Positions 34,923 to 43,653 are shown, counted from the first letter of the stretch. The stretch: DNA of 64,000 nt from Palsa-343 sp036269135 (GCA_036269135.1 DATASQ010000061.1:1-64000); one strand, 5' to 3'. Notes: generated by a model not told the origin, from the letters alone. Program-made: numbers and translations.

Positions 34923-34969
34923 AAAAGCTCTGTTCGTTCGGTTGGGAAACCGGATCCAACAGAGCTTTT
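34923..34969 (+). terminator. Hairpin terminator after the exported-protein gene
   Basis: AAAAGCTCTGTT and AACAGAGCTTTT form a 12-bp perfect stem; the loop contains a second small stem GGTT/AACC. T-runs at the 3' end and A-runs at the 5' end make it potentially bidirectional. It lies about 75 bp after the stop at 34846. Confidence 0.75.
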
Positions 34970-35000
34970 GCTTTGCGGGTTTCCGGCTTTCGAGATGCGG

Positions 35001-35157
35001 CTTCAGCCCCTGAAGAACGCTTTCCGTAACTCCGCATAGCCGGTTTCCCGGACAACCACCGCGCCGCCCCACCACAGCTGTCATCCTGACGCGCAGCGGA
35101 AGGACCTGCGGTTGCTTCTTGCTTCGCTCTGTTCCAAACTTCCGGTTTGCCGGTGTT
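35001..35157. repeat. Intergenic direct repeat, copy A
   Basis: This ~157-bp unit begins CTTCAGCCCCTGA and ends CCGGTGTT. It matches copy B at 35229-35386 over almost its full length with scattered differences, including shared TAACTCCGCATAGCCGG and TCATCCTGACGCGCAGCGGA. No open frame of note. It looks like a dispersed non-coding repeat. Confidence 0.9.
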
Positions 35158-35184
35158 CTTCCAACATCAACGTGTGTATGAAAG

Positions 35185-35204
35185 GGCACGGCTTCAGCCG
35201 TGCC
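35185..35204. repeat. 20-bp hairpin GGCACGGCT..AGCCGTGCC
   Basis: A perfect 9-bp stem with a 2-nt centre between repeat copies A and B. The same kind of hairpin recurs at 51867-51886, suggesting a small family of palindromes. Confidence 0.75.
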
Positions 35205-35228
35205 GCACTGGCACTCTTAAAGATCGGG

Positions 35229-35386
35229 CTTCAGCCCCTGAGGAATGCTGTCTGTAACTCCGCATAGCCGGTCTTCCGGACAACCACCGCGCCACCCCGC
35301 CAGGGCTATGTCATCCTGACGCGCAGCGGAAGGATCTGCGGTTGCTTTCTGCTTCGGTCTGTCCAAACTTCCGGCTTGCCGGTGTT
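35229..35386. repeat. Intergenic direct repeat, copy B
   Basis: Second copy of the unit at 35001-35157, in the same orientation, 71 bp downstream. The segment CATCCTGACGCGCAGCGGAA is identical in both. Confidence 0.9.
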
Positions 35387-35531
35387 ACGGCCAAAGCACG
35401 AAGGAACGCGCTCGGCTGCATGCCAGCAAGTGGGAGCCTCCTGGAAGCTGGTGTCTGCTTGAACTGGCACTCGAATTCGCTACAGGAAGCGAAAGTTCGT
35501 AGAATGGGGCCGTCCTCCACAGGAAGAGCCA

Positions 35532-36281
35532 ATGGAATGGATAAAGAAGAACTGGCCAACTGCCACGACGATTGCCTGTTTTGTGATTGTTGGCCTCATT
35601 GAGGCATGGGACCAAGCGACGAGCGGGTTACCACCGACCAGCCATGTTCCACAGTTGCCGGGTTGGGGCCGATTTCTGCCCGTGATCCTGCTCATAGTTG
35701 CCGTGGCAGCGTGGATGATAGACCGCCGTCGTCTGAAATCATCTGGTCAGAAGCTGGGGACTGCTTCGCAACCGCCAGGCATAACCTTGGGTATCCCGAC
35801 GCTTTCCGGGCTTCTGGGGCAGAATCCCGCTGTCGACTTCGACCCGAAGAAGTATTTTGCTCTCGCCTATTACAGCCCCATCACCGCGGAGATGGAACGC
35901 AACATCAAGGCGATCGCCGACAAGCACTACCCCAACTCCAGAGAGGACTTCTATGTCCGTTTCATCGGTATTGGGATTGTAACGGTGCAACACGACTTCT
36001 CTTGGACGCTGATCTACGCCAGCCAGATCGATGCGATGAAGGATATGAATGCACGGGGTATCATTCCTATCGCTGAAGTGAAGAAGCACTATGACAGCGC
36101 GGCTGCTGCGAACCCGGCAACCTACGCGGCCTACTCCTTTGATGATTGGCTCAGTTTCCTGAAAGGGCGCATGCTCATCGCCGTGTATCCGAGCGGAATG
36201 GTTGAACTGTCCTTCAATGGGAAGGACTTTCTAAGGTACCTGGCACATGTGGGCTATGACCTTAGCATCAAGAGGAACTGA
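35532..36281 (+). CDS. Membrane protein of unknown function, two N-terminal helices
   Basis: This 249-residue protein has two transmembrane helices (about 9-26 and 46-64, the second RFLPVILLIVAVAAW) and a ~185-residue soluble domain, probably cytoplasmic, with FDPKKYFALAYYSPITAEME and FLKGRMLIAVYPSGMVELS. I recognise no family. AGGAAG precedes the ATG. Codon use is visibly less GC-biased at third positions than neighbouring genes, and it is flanked by repeats, suggesting recent gain. It is followed 45 bp later by the MtlR/HEPN-like gene, a probable partner. Confidence 0.72.
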   Translation: MEWIKKNWPTATTIACFVIVGLIEAWDQATSGLPPTSHVPQLPGWGRFLPVILLIVAVAAWMIDRRRLKSSGQKLGTASQPPGITLGIPTLSGLLGQNPAVDFDPKKYFALAYYSPITAEMERNIKAIADKHYPNSREDFYVRFIGIGIVTVQHDFSWTLIYASQIDAMKDMNARGIIPIAEVKKHYDSAAAANPATYAAYSFDDWLSFLKGRMLIAVYPSGMVELSFNGKDFLRYLAHVGYDLSIKRN

Positions 36282-36326
36282 GCACCCAGGCCCAAAGGGC
36301 AGGGGCGGAATGTGCGGGGACGACAG

Positions 36327-36863
36327 ATGGGCAAACCGCTGATAACGAGCGATGAACGGGAGGCATTAGAAAAAAAATATCCCTATCTGAAGGGCTTCCC
36401 CGAATTTCTACAGACTCTGGACGCCGAAAGTGATCGAGGGATGGTGCTCACCTCTTGTGCCATGCTGGACGACGCACTGGAACGGGCGATAGAGCGGAAG
36501 CTGCTAGCTCACAAGGCAGTAAAACAGCTAACGGACGGGTTCAATGCGCCCCTTGGAACCTTCTCGTCCCGCATTCTAGCGGCATTCGCGCTGGGCATCG
36601 TTTCTGAGCGGGAATATCTGGAGATGGAGATTCACAGAAGAGTTCGGAACAGGTTCGCCCACGATGTGCGTGCATCGTTCGAAGACCAACAAGTCATCGA
36701 CTGGTGCAGAAATCTTGTCTTCTCCATTCCAGTACCCAACGCGGAGCCTGCCGCCCGCTATGCGACCTCCATCGTCCCTGTGATAATCGCCATGTTGAAT
36801 CGGGCCGACGGCGGCGCGTCAGACCGATTGATCTTCATTCCTCCGAAGAATGAGAAGTGGTGA
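36327..36863 (+). CDS. MtlR-like / HEPN-type protein
   Basis: The 178-residue all-helical protein resembles the mannitol-operon repressor MtlR family: VLTSCAMLDDALERAIERKLL, FNAPLGTFSSRILAAFALGI and IHRRVRNRFAHDVRASFED. The RNRFAH segment fits the R-x4-H signature of HEPN ribonuclease domains. No mannitol genes are nearby, so a role in mannitol control is unlikely; with the upstream membrane protein it may form a stress or defence pair. The ATG at 36327 is preferred over a GTG 15 bp earlier. Confidence 0.75.
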   Translation: MGKPLITSDEREALEKKYPYLKGFPEFLQTLDAESDRGMVLTSCAMLDDALERAIERKLLAHKAVKQLTDGFNAPLGTFSSRILAAFALGIVSEREYLEMEIHRRVRNRFAHDVRASFEDQQVIDWCRNLVFSIPVPNAEPAARYATSIVPVIIAMLNRADGGASDRLIFIPPKNEKW

Positions 36864-37089
36864 ATCACCCAAGTCCGGCGGGGCAGATGGTGGCCGGAAA
36901 ATACGGATGTGACAACAGCGCTCACATGTATTTCCAGAGCGCAGTTTCCGCATCGTCGGCGATACGGAAGTTTCGCGCAGATGACAAACGCTGAATGCAA
37001 CCGCGGATTCCCCGGCTCGAACCCCCAACCCGCCGGTCATCCCGCAATTTCGTCCCGGCCGGCCCGCATCCTCGGCGCCCTGAGTCCGC

Positions 37090-37653
37090 TTACTTCAACA
37101 AAACCAGGCTGATCGCCAGCAGCCCCAGGGCGATCCCTCCTACCGAGAGGTAAAAGCGGGGCAGCTTCACCGCGGAGCCCAGCGAAATCCACCCCGTGTG
37201 CCACCAGATTTCCCCTGCCAGAAGGTCCGTGAGGCTGTCGGAGTAATACCAGTTCAGGACAAACCAAAGAAAGTCTTCGAACACACAAATCGCCAGAAAC
37301 GCAGAGAAGAGAAACAGGCCATCGGCGACGGGGTGACCGGCATGCGGCCCAGGACCGAAGCCGCCAAGAACTCCAAATCGGTATTGGCTCCAGAGCGCAA
37401 TCGGCAGGAGAACTCCAAAAACCAGCAGATGGTACGCGGTGACGTACGGTTTATCGATCCATCGGACAACGGCGGTTCCGGCCAGCAGCTTTTTGCCCCA
37501 GCCTCGTTCGTCCAGAGCCGAAGCCCATCCCCGGTCTCTTTCAATCACAATTTCAATCAGGGCCAGGATACCGCTCAACACCGTAACGTCAGCGCTCCAA
37601 ACCGCAACCTTCCCGAATAGCAGCCACATATCGCCCGTTGAGAATAGCAGCAC
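37090..37653 (-). CDS. Multi-pass membrane protein of unknown function
   Basis: About 187 residues with five hydrophobic stretches, including YHLLVFGVLLPIALW, LFLFSAFLAICVFEDFLWFVLNWYY and YLSVGGIALGLLAISLVLL. The motif VFEDFLWFVLN with an acidic residue inside the membrane is distinctive, but I do not know the family. The start may be the GTG at 37653 or the ATG at 37629. Repeat element copy 1 lies just upstream. Confidence 0.68.
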   Translation of the reverse strand: MLLFSTGDMWLLFGKVAVWSADVTVLSGILALIEIVIERDRGWASALDERGWGKKLLAGTAVVRWIDKPYVTAYHLLVFGVLLPIALWSQYRFGVLGGFGPGPHAGHPVADGLFLFSAFLAICVFEDFLWFVLNWYYSDSLTDLLAGEIWWHTGWISLGSAVKLPRFYLSVGGIALGLLAISLVLLK

Positions 37654-37684
37654 GGCACTGCGGGATGTCCCCTCGACTCGGAGT

Positions 37685-37797
37685 GGAGCGATGCATCACA
37701 AATTGTGCAAAAGAAGGTAATACCGTAAAGGTATTACCTTGCGAGGCCTGCAAAATCAGCAATTTGCCGCAGTCCACCCCCTGGGGGGGTGGGGGGT
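37685..37797. repeat. Palindromic intergenic repeat element, copy 1
   Basis: A ~113-bp element with GGAGCGATGCAT (37685-37696), GTGCAAA, a perfect 11-bp hairpin AAGGTAATACC / GGTATTACCTT (37714-37740, 5-nt loop), and a terminal CCACCCCCTGGGGGGGTGGGGGGT. The same order, reverse-complemented, is found at 49621-49738. It lies between two minus-strand genes and contains no open frame. Confidence 0.88.
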
Positions 37798-38195
37798 CAG
37801 CTGCCCAGCTCGTAGTCGAAGTCGTAAAAGTGCTGCTTCCCCTCGATGCGGATGTCCATCGATCCGCTCAGCCCAGCCAGTTCTTCGGTGCCCGAATCCG
37901 GCACCACCTGGATCGACAGTTCCGGATTGCCGCGGCTCATGGTGGCATGGTGCTGCAGCACAAAGCTGCCGCGCTTTCCGGCCAGCCTGCCCGTCACCCG
38001 CTCCATCGCCACATAGCCGCCCGAGCCCGTCGAACGGTCCAGCACGCTGAGCATCTCTCCCTGGCTGGTCGCCTCCAGATCGCCGCGGAACTGCTTGTCC
38101 AGAGCCATGCGACCCAGGCCGGCTGCCTCGGCCTGCGGGTTATCTGCCTTCTGAGGAAGCACTTTAACGTCGAAAGGTCCGCTGATCCGATTCAT
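37797..38195 (-). CDS. DUF3224-like protein
   Basis: A ~132-residue soluble protein opening MNRISGPFDVKVLPQKAD, with LGRMALDKQFRGDLEATSQGEMLS, GYVAMERVTGRLAGKRGSFVLQHHATM and GMD-type end strands. This order (GPFDVK, DKQFxGDLxAxS, YVAxExVxGxLxGxxGSFxLQH) is that of DUF3224, an allene-oxide-cyclase-like barrel of unknown role. The ATG at 38195 (or the one just before at 38198) begins at the domain. It is divergent from the YXWGXW lipoprotein with a 53-bp gap. Confidence 0.83.
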   Translation of the reverse strand: MNRISGPFDVKVLPQKADNPQAEAAGLGRMALDKQFRGDLEATSQGEMLSVLDRSTGSGGYVAMERVTGRLAGKRGSFVLQHHATMSRGNPELSIQVVPDSGTEELAGLSGSMDIRIEGKQHFYDFDYELGS

Positions 38196-38248
38196 CATCG
38201 GGCCAGCATAGCACTGCGCCGTAATCGCTGTTAGCATCCAAGATTGCC

Positions 38249-39544
38249 ATGAACAGGATCGCTCCAACCCTCTTCTCCACGATCGCTCTCGCCCTTGTGC
38301 TGGCTGGCTGCAACAGCGGTCAGAACCCGCCGGAAAACGCGCAGAACCAGCCCGCCGCCGCCGGAGACCCGGCTTCTGCGAATCTGGCTCCGGCCAGCGA
38401 CACGACCGCCGCTCCGGCCCAGGAGAATCCGCCGGCTCCGCCTTCCGATCAGTCAGGCTACGATCAGGCGCCGCCGCCGGACGACTCTCAATACGGCCAG
38501 GATTATTCCGAGACCGCTGAAGACGTCGCTCCCCAGCCGCCGCCCGAGGTCCCGGACTACGATCAGCCGCCGGCTCCGGGCGACAACTATCAGTGGACTC
38601 CGGGCTATTGGGCTTACGCCTCGAACGGCTATTACTGGGTGCCCGGCGCCTGGGTCATGGCCCCCTTCGTCGGCGCCCTGTGGACGCCGGGCTACTGGGG
38701 CTGGGACAACAGCCGCTACTACTGGCATACCGGCTACTGGGGCACGCACGTCGGGTTTTACGGCGGCGTGAACTACGGCTTCGGCTATGGCGGCAACGGG
38801 TACGAAGGCGGCTACTGGCGCAACAACCAGTTCTATTACAACCGGGATGTCGTCCACGTCGGCGATCAGATTCACACCGTCTACAATTACCGCGTCGCGC
38901 AGCCGTTCAACAATTCGCGAGTGGCCTACAACGGCGGCCGCGGCGGCCTGAGTTACCGGCCGACCCGCCAGCAGGAGACAGCACAGCAGGAGCGGCACTT
39001 TGCTCCACTGCCCGCCCAGCACACGCTGGCGCAAACAGCCCAGCAAAACCGGGCCCAGTTCGCACAGCAGAACCACGGCAAGCCGCAGATGGTCGCAGAG
39101 AGCCGCCCGATCGACAGCGGCCGCAGTGCGCCCGCAGCACGTGCGGAAGACTTCCATGGCGCGCCCGCGATTCGCGCTGCCGCGCCGGCGGCGAATCGAC
39201 CCAATGCCGCTCCGGTAAATATGCCGCGCCCGACGCCGGGACGTCCGGCGGTCCACAATGAGCCGCGGCCGGAATCGAGGCCGTCAACTCCGGCGGCCGC
39301 GCGTCCCGAGTCGCGGAGTCAGCCGGCACGTTCACCGGAAACTCAGGCACGGCCACAACCGAAAGCACCGACGGTTGCGCGTCCGCAGCCTGAATCGCGC
39401 CCGAATGAGCCGCGTTCCCAGGCACAGCCTCGCAGCGAGCCGCGGCCGCAGGCGAAACCGGAGGCGCGGCCTGCTCCGGAGCATAAGCAGGAAGCAAAAC
39501 CCCACACGGAGAAGAAGCCTGAGGAGAAGCGCCCGCAGGGCTGA
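38249..39544 (+). CDS. YXWGXW-repeat lipoprotein
   Basis: The 431-residue protein has a lipobox LAGC (Cys 21), a Pro/Ala-rich segment, then tandem aromatic repeats: YQWTPGYWAYASNGYYWVPG (about 112-131), ALWTPGYWGWDNSRYYW and HTGYWGTHVGFYGG, followed by RNNQFYYNRDVVHVG. The last ~190 residues are low-complexity Pro/Gln/Arg/Ser, likely disordered and wall- or surface-exposed. Such proteins are common outer-membrane lipoproteins in acidobacteria and proteobacteria; the function is unknown. Confidence 0.85.
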   Translation: MNRIAPTLFSTIALALVLAGCNSGQNPPENAQNQPAAAGDPASANLAPASDTTAAPAQENPPAPPSDQSGYDQAPPPDDSQYGQDYSETAEDVAPQPPPEVPDYDQPPAPGDNYQWTPGYWAYASNGYYWVPGAWVMAPFVGALWTPGYWGWDNSRYYWHTGYWGTHVGFYGGVNYGFGYGGNGYEGGYWRNNQFYYNRDVVHVGDQIHTVYNYRVAQPFNNSRVAYNGGRGGLSYRPTRQQETAQQERHFAPLPAQHTLAQTAQQNRAQFAQQNHGKPQMVAESRPIDSGRSAPAARAEDFHGAPAIRAAAPAANRPNAAPVNMPRPTPGRPAVHNEPRPESRPSTPAAARPESRSQPARSPETQARPQPKAPTVARPQPESRPNEPRSQAQPRSEPRPQAKPEARPAPEHKQEAKPHTEKKPEEKRPQG

Positions 39545-39553
39545 AACGAGGCG

Positions 39554-39805
39554 TCAGGCGGCCCGGTCGGTACGGATGCAGGTGCGGGCGAGCAGCTCGT
39601 GGAGCTGAAACGCCCGCTCCAACTGGCTCCTGACCAGGAGTTGCTGGCGGCGGCGATGTTCGGGATCAACGAGTTGCGAGAGCAGCCGTTCGTCCCGCGC
39701 CGCACCCGCCTCGAGATCGCGGATCGCGATCTCCATGGTCAGGCGGAAGCGGGCGCTGACGTGGAAGGGTTCGGAGGTGCAGAGCAGTGGCCGCGTGGTT
39801 CGCAT
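39554..39805 (-). CDS. Hypothetical small helical protein
   Basis: This 83-residue frame (MRTTRPLLCTSEPFHV..., then ERLLSQLVDPEHRRRQQLLV) has about 80 % G or C at third codon positions, as expected for a real gene here, and GGGA just before its ATG. The C-terminal two thirds look helical and charged. No family recognised. It lies downstream of thrS on the same strand. Confidence 0.55.
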   Translation of the reverse strand: MRTTRPLLCTSEPFHVSARFRLTMEIAIRDLEAGAARDERLLSQLVDPEHRRRQQLLVRSQLERAFQLHELLARTCIRTDRAA

Positions 39806-39942
39806 AATTCCCGTCCGGCAGTTCAGGATCTTTCTTCTGTTGCCGATTCTAAGGAGGCGGGGCGATTTCGGCTACGTCACGCGGAGGCAGGCCCGCGAAA
39901 ACTTTGGGCACCGGCCGTCTTGATTTGAGACAGCCGGCTGCT

Positions 39943-41967
39943 TTAGAGTTCGAGGTCCTTGCTCGTCACCCGTTCCTGCGCCTGTGCGACGAAGGATTCC
40001 AGCGGCACCGAGCCCTGATCGCCTTTGCCGCGCGTCCGTACACTCACGGCACCAGCGGATTCCTCTTTGTCACCCATCACCAGCACGTAGGGGAACTTCT
40101 GCAGGGTGAAGTCGCGAATCTTGGCGTTCATCTTTTCGTTGCGTGCATCCAGGTCGACCCGGAATCCTGCCTGCTGCAGCCGCTCCTGCACCGTCTTCGC
40201 GTAGGCCTGATGCCGCTCGCTGATCGGCACCAGACCCATCTGCACCGGCGCCAGCCACAGCGGAAACGCTCCGGCATACATCTCGATCAGGTAGGAAACC
40301 ATGCGTTCCATGGTGCTGATGATGGCGCGATGGATCATCACCGGTCGCGGCTGGGTGCCGTCGGCGGCGTTGTACTTCAGCCCGAACTGGCTGGGCAGGT
40401 GAAAATCCAGCTGCACCGTGGAGTAAGTTTCCTCGTGCCCCATGACGTCGGCGAGCTGGATGTCGAGCTTGGGACCATAGAAAGCGGCGTCGCCCTTGCT
40501 CTCCCTGTATTTCAAACCGAGCGAGTCGAGCGCATCGCGCAGTTCCCGTTCGCCCAGCTCCCACATGGCGTCGTTGTCGACGTACTTTTCCTTGTTGGCG
40601 GGATCGCGCAGCGAGAGGCGGTAGCTGTACTTCGTGATGCCGAGATCCTTATAAGCGCGCTCGACCAGCTTCATCACACCGGAGAACTCATCCTTGATCT
40701 GCTCCGGGGTGCAGAAGATGTGCGCATCGTTCAGGGTCATGCAGCGAACGCGGCTGAGGCCGCTGAGCGCGCCCGATCGCTCGTAGCGATACATGGCGCC
40801 GAGCTCGGCCAGACGCACGGGCAGGTCCCGATAGCTGTGCAGTTTTGCCTCGTAAACCAGGATGTGGTGGGGGCAATTCATGGGCCGCAGCACCATTTGC
40901 TCGGTCTCGAGGTCCATGGGAGGAAACATGTCCTCGTGGTAATGCTCCCAGTGCCCGGAGCGAACGTAGAGATCGACCTTCGCCAAGCTGGGCGTATAGA
41001 CGTGCTCGTAGCCCATCTGGCGCTCGAGACCGAGGATGTATTCCTCCAGCAGACGCCGGATGGTGGCCCCTTTGGGCAGCCAGAGCGGCAGACCGGCGCC
41101 GACTTCCTCGCTGACGGTGAAAAGCTCGAGCTCTTTGCCGAGGCGCCGATGGTCGCGGCGTTTGGCGTCTTCGATCCGCTCCAGATACTCGTCGAGATCT
41201 TTCCTGGCGAAGAAAGCCGTGCCGTAGATGCGCTGGAGCTGGGCGTTCTTCTCGTCGCCGAGCCAGTAGGCGCCGGAAAGGCTCGTCACTTTGAAGGCCT
41301 TCACACGGCCGGTCGAAGGGACGTGCGGGCCGCGGCAGAAATCGACAAAGCGCCCGTTGCGGTAAAGCGAAATGGCTTCGCCCGGATGCGTGAACTTCTC
41401 CACAAAATGGACCTTCATGAAGTCGTTGCCGGCTTTGAATTGTTGCAGGCCCTCTTCGCGCGGTTCGGACTCGCGGACGAATTTCTCATTGCGGGCGACG
41501 ACCTCAGCCATGCGGCCTTCGATCAGCTTCAGGTCCTCGGGAGTAAACGGGGTGGGCCGCCAGAAGTCGTAGAAGAAGCCGGCATCGGTCGCCGGGCCGT
41601 GGCCCAGCTTTGTCTCAGGGAACAGCTCAGTAACCGCTGTCGCCATGACGTGCGCGGCCGAATGGCGCAACACCTTCAGCGCTTCGGGATCCCTTTCGGT
41701 GATGAGTTGCAGCGCAACGTCTTCCTGGAGCGGTGTGGCGAGATCGACCAGACGCTCTGCATGGGGGTTTTCGGCCGCATACATGGAGGCTTCGCCCGCT
41801 TCACTGCCTGCGACAGCGGAAACAGCAGAGCGCAGCGGCCGGATGCGGGCGACGACGGCCGCCTGGGCAAGACGCGGAGAGATGCCTTCGGCGATGGCCA
41901 GCGGCGTTGTGCCGGCAGGCACCTCGCGCACGGAGCCATCGGGGAGCTGAACCTGAATGGAACTCAT
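39943..41967 (-). CDS. thrS: Threonyl-tRNA synthetase
   Basis: The 674-residue class II synthetase charges tRNA-Thr. Domains in order: TGS (about 1-62; MSSIQVQLPDGSVREVPAGT), editing domain (about 95-245; HSAAHVMATAVTELFP and the ADGFYYDF-like region written DAGFFYDF), catalytic core with motif 2/zinc site (MNCPHHILVYEAKLHSYRDLP), and anticodon-binding domain (from about 570; VPISERHQAYAKTV). The ATG at 41967 begins directly at the TGS strand; an upstream in-frame codon at 42018 is less likely. No T-box or leader is evident upstream. Confidence 0.96.
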   Translation of the reverse strand: MSSIQVQLPDGSVREVPAGTTPLAIAEGISPRLAQAAVVARIRPLRSAVSAVAGSEAGEASMYAAENPHAERLVDLATPLQEDVALQLITERDPEALKVLRHSAAHVMATAVTELFPETKLGHGPATDAGFFYDFWRPTPFTPEDLKLIEGRMAEVVARNEKFVRESEPREEGLQQFKAGNDFMKVHFVEKFTHPGEAISLYRNGRFVDFCRGPHVPSTGRVKAFKVTSLSGAYWLGDEKNAQLQRIYGTAFFARKDLDEYLERIEDAKRRDHRRLGKELELFTVSEEVGAGLPLWLPKGATIRRLLEEYILGLERQMGYEHVYTPSLAKVDLYVRSGHWEHYHEDMFPPMDLETEQMVLRPMNCPHHILVYEAKLHSYRDLPVRLAELGAMYRYERSGALSGLSRVRCMTLNDAHIFCTPEQIKDEFSGVMKLVERAYKDLGITKYSYRLSLRDPANKEKYVDNDAMWELGERELRDALDSLGLKYRESKGDAAFYGPKLDIQLADVMGHEETYSTVQLDFHLPSQFGLKYNAADGTQPRPVMIHRAIISTMERMVSYLIEMYAGAFPLWLAPVQMGLVPISERHQAYAKTVQERLQQAGFRVDLDARNEKMNAKIRDFTLQKFPYVLVMGDKEESAGAVSVRTRGKGDQGSVPLESFVAQAQERVTSKDLEL

Positions 41968-42074
41968 ATTCAGCAGGTTAACGGAGTCGGCGTCTTCGGA
42001 CCACATCACCCGGGTCACACGGGTGCCGCGGCTGCGCTGTTTCGAACCCCTTCCACGGCTCCAGCGGCGCTCGG

Positions 42075-42653
42075 CTACTTCAGCCCGATGTGCGCGGCCA
42101 TCCGGATGCTGCCCCAGTCCGCGATGTCGGGATAGGTTTCGAAGTCGGTTTTATAAGCACGTTGGCCGCCCAGCTGCTGCGGAGTCATTTGGTTGATTTT
42201 CTGCCACAGGGCCGGGATGACTTCCTGCGGCGGCCCCTTCTCGGACTGGATCACGGCATATTTGCCTGCCTGAATCTTCCTGGCGACAAAGCCGTCGGGC
42301 AGTTTATCCGCGGACGAAACGCGGACGCCGAGAGTGTAGTTGTATTCGCCGCTCGAATCGGAGGCATAGTCGCTGTAGACCACGACCAGATCGTCGCTGA
42401 CGCGGTTGGGGACCTGGGAGAGCTTGTCGCCCTGCATCACGCCATCCCATAATTGCGGGATCAAACCCTGTCCGTTGGCTTCTTTGTCGTTGGTCGTGCG
42501 GACAGTGAGTCCCACAACGGTGAAACTGCCCTGCTGTTGATTCTTCACGGCCGGGGCCTCCGTGGCGGGCGACGCGGGTGCGGGGATACCGGGAGTCTGC
42601 GCGAGCAAGGGAAGGCCCAGGGCCAGCAGAAGCGGACAAGCATATCGAAGCAT
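42075..42653 (-). CDS. Exported GyrI-like / effector-binding domain protein
   Basis: The 192-residue product has a signal peptide (MLRYACPLLLALGLPLLAQ) and a domain like the SOUL/GyrI small-molecule-binding fold: SFTVVGLTVRTTNDKEANGQ, YSDYASDSSGEYNYTLGV, and the end KIQAGKYAVIQSEKGPPQEVIPALW with RAYKTDFETYPD. Members usually bind hydrophobic ligands in transcription regulators; here the domain is exported, so it may be a periplasmic binding protein. The ATG at 42653 is chosen; one at 42665 is also possible. Confidence 0.75.
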   Translation of the reverse strand: MLRYACPLLLALGLPLLAQTPGIPAPASPATEAPAVKNQQQGSFTVVGLTVRTTNDKEANGQGLIPQLWDGVMQGDKLSQVPNRVSDDLVVVYSDYASDSSGEYNYTLGVRVSSADKLPDGFVARKIQAGKYAVIQSEKGPPQEVIPALWQKINQMTPQQLGGQRAYKTDFETYPDIADWGSIRMAAHIGLK

Positions 42654-42869
42654 AGCGGAAACCATAGCAAAGCAGTATACCCAGCTGTGTCGCACCTCCT
42701 GAAGTTTTGGCGCGCTTCCTGGGACAGGGGGTCGCACTTTGGTCAGAGTACGGTGGAGTCCCAATTCCCCACTGTTGGCGAGCAGACAGGCGCGACAGTC
42801 TGCTGTTGCGGCCGCGGAGGCGGCTAAGATGAGAACGAATCTCCTCATCACAGTTGAGACAAGGGTCCG

Positions 42870-43595
42870 GTGCCGATCACTGAGCTGGGAGCAAGACGAG
42901 GCAGGACGGCGGCGACGACCCTGCTGGGGCTGGCGGCCGTCTGGCTCAGCGGGTGCCAGAATATCCAGAACTCGTCTCCGCCTCAAACCATGGTGCGGGT
43001 GATCGACGCTTCGTACAATGCCCCGCCGGTGGACGTGAATATAGGCATCACGCCAATTGCCGTGAACGTCGGAGCCTCGACCTTTACCAACTACGCCTTC
43101 CTGCCCCCGGAGAACGCGCCCGCATACGTATTTCCGACGGAAACCACCACGGCGACCGCTTCCGTGGCCGGCGCATTCCTGGTGGCGCAGCAGCATTCCG
43201 TGTTCATTACGGATACCAGCAGCGGCTATCAGGCCACTCTCCTGACGGATCAGGCCGCGATCCCGCCGGCCGGGTACGTCTCTTTGCGGTTTCTGCAGCA
43301 GGCAGTTCGAACCGGGGCGCTGGATATCTATCTCATTCCGAGCGACGGAACGCTGGCCGGTGCGAAGCCTCTGCTCAGCCGCATGACGACCGGAACAGTC
43401 TCGGGCTACGTGAACGTGCAGGCGGGCAACTACACGCTGGCGATCGCGCCGGCCGGGGATACCAACGCCAAAGACCTTTTCACCAGTGAGGCGCTGCAGT
43501 TCACCGCAGAGCAGGTGCGCAGCGTGCTGATCATGGATGCGGAGCTCACGACAAGTCCGCCGGTAACGATTGCGATTGGCGACGACCTGAACTGA
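42870..43595 (+). CDS. DUF4397-domain lipoprotein
   Basis: The 241-residue protein starts at GTG and has a lipobox LSGC (Cys 29). The rest is beta-rich: VRVIDASYNAPPVDVNIG (about 42-59), TFTNYAFLPPENAPAYVF, and VSLRFLQQAVRTGALDIYLIP, the repeated RxxxxxxxxPxxDVY-like pattern of DUF4397. The role is unknown; probably cell-surface. It is monocistronic. Confidence 0.82.
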   Translation: MPITELGARRGRTAATTLLGLAAVWLSGCQNIQNSSPPQTMVRVIDASYNAPPVDVNIGITPIAVNVGASTFTNYAFLPPENAPAYVFPTETTTATASVAGAFLVAQQHSVFITDTSSGYQATLLTDQAAIPPAGYVSLRFLQQAVRTGALDIYLIPSDGTLAGAKPLLSRMTTGTVSGYVNVQAGNYTLAIAPAGDTNAKDLFTSEALQFTAEQVRSVLIMDAELTTSPPVTIAIGDDLN

Positions 43596-43653
43596 CGCGC
43601 GGCCAGCTGTCGGCGAATGGCGGTGGGGCCCTGAACATGGCATTCTGGTCTGG

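Larger units (their letters stand above)
34847..35531. other. Repeat-rich intergenic region
   Basis: About 685 bp with no gene. It contains a terminator-like hairpin (34923-34969), two ~157-bp direct repeats (35001-35157 and 35229-35386) and between them a 20-bp hairpin (35185-35204). The last ~140 bp before the membrane protein gene should hold its promoter. Confidence 0.7.

Noticed and set aside
36980..37045. Possible tRNA because of a GGTTCGAGCC-like word on the minus strand near 37015
   Set aside because: The flanking bases do not pair as a T-arm, and no acceptor stem or anticodon arm can be drawn.
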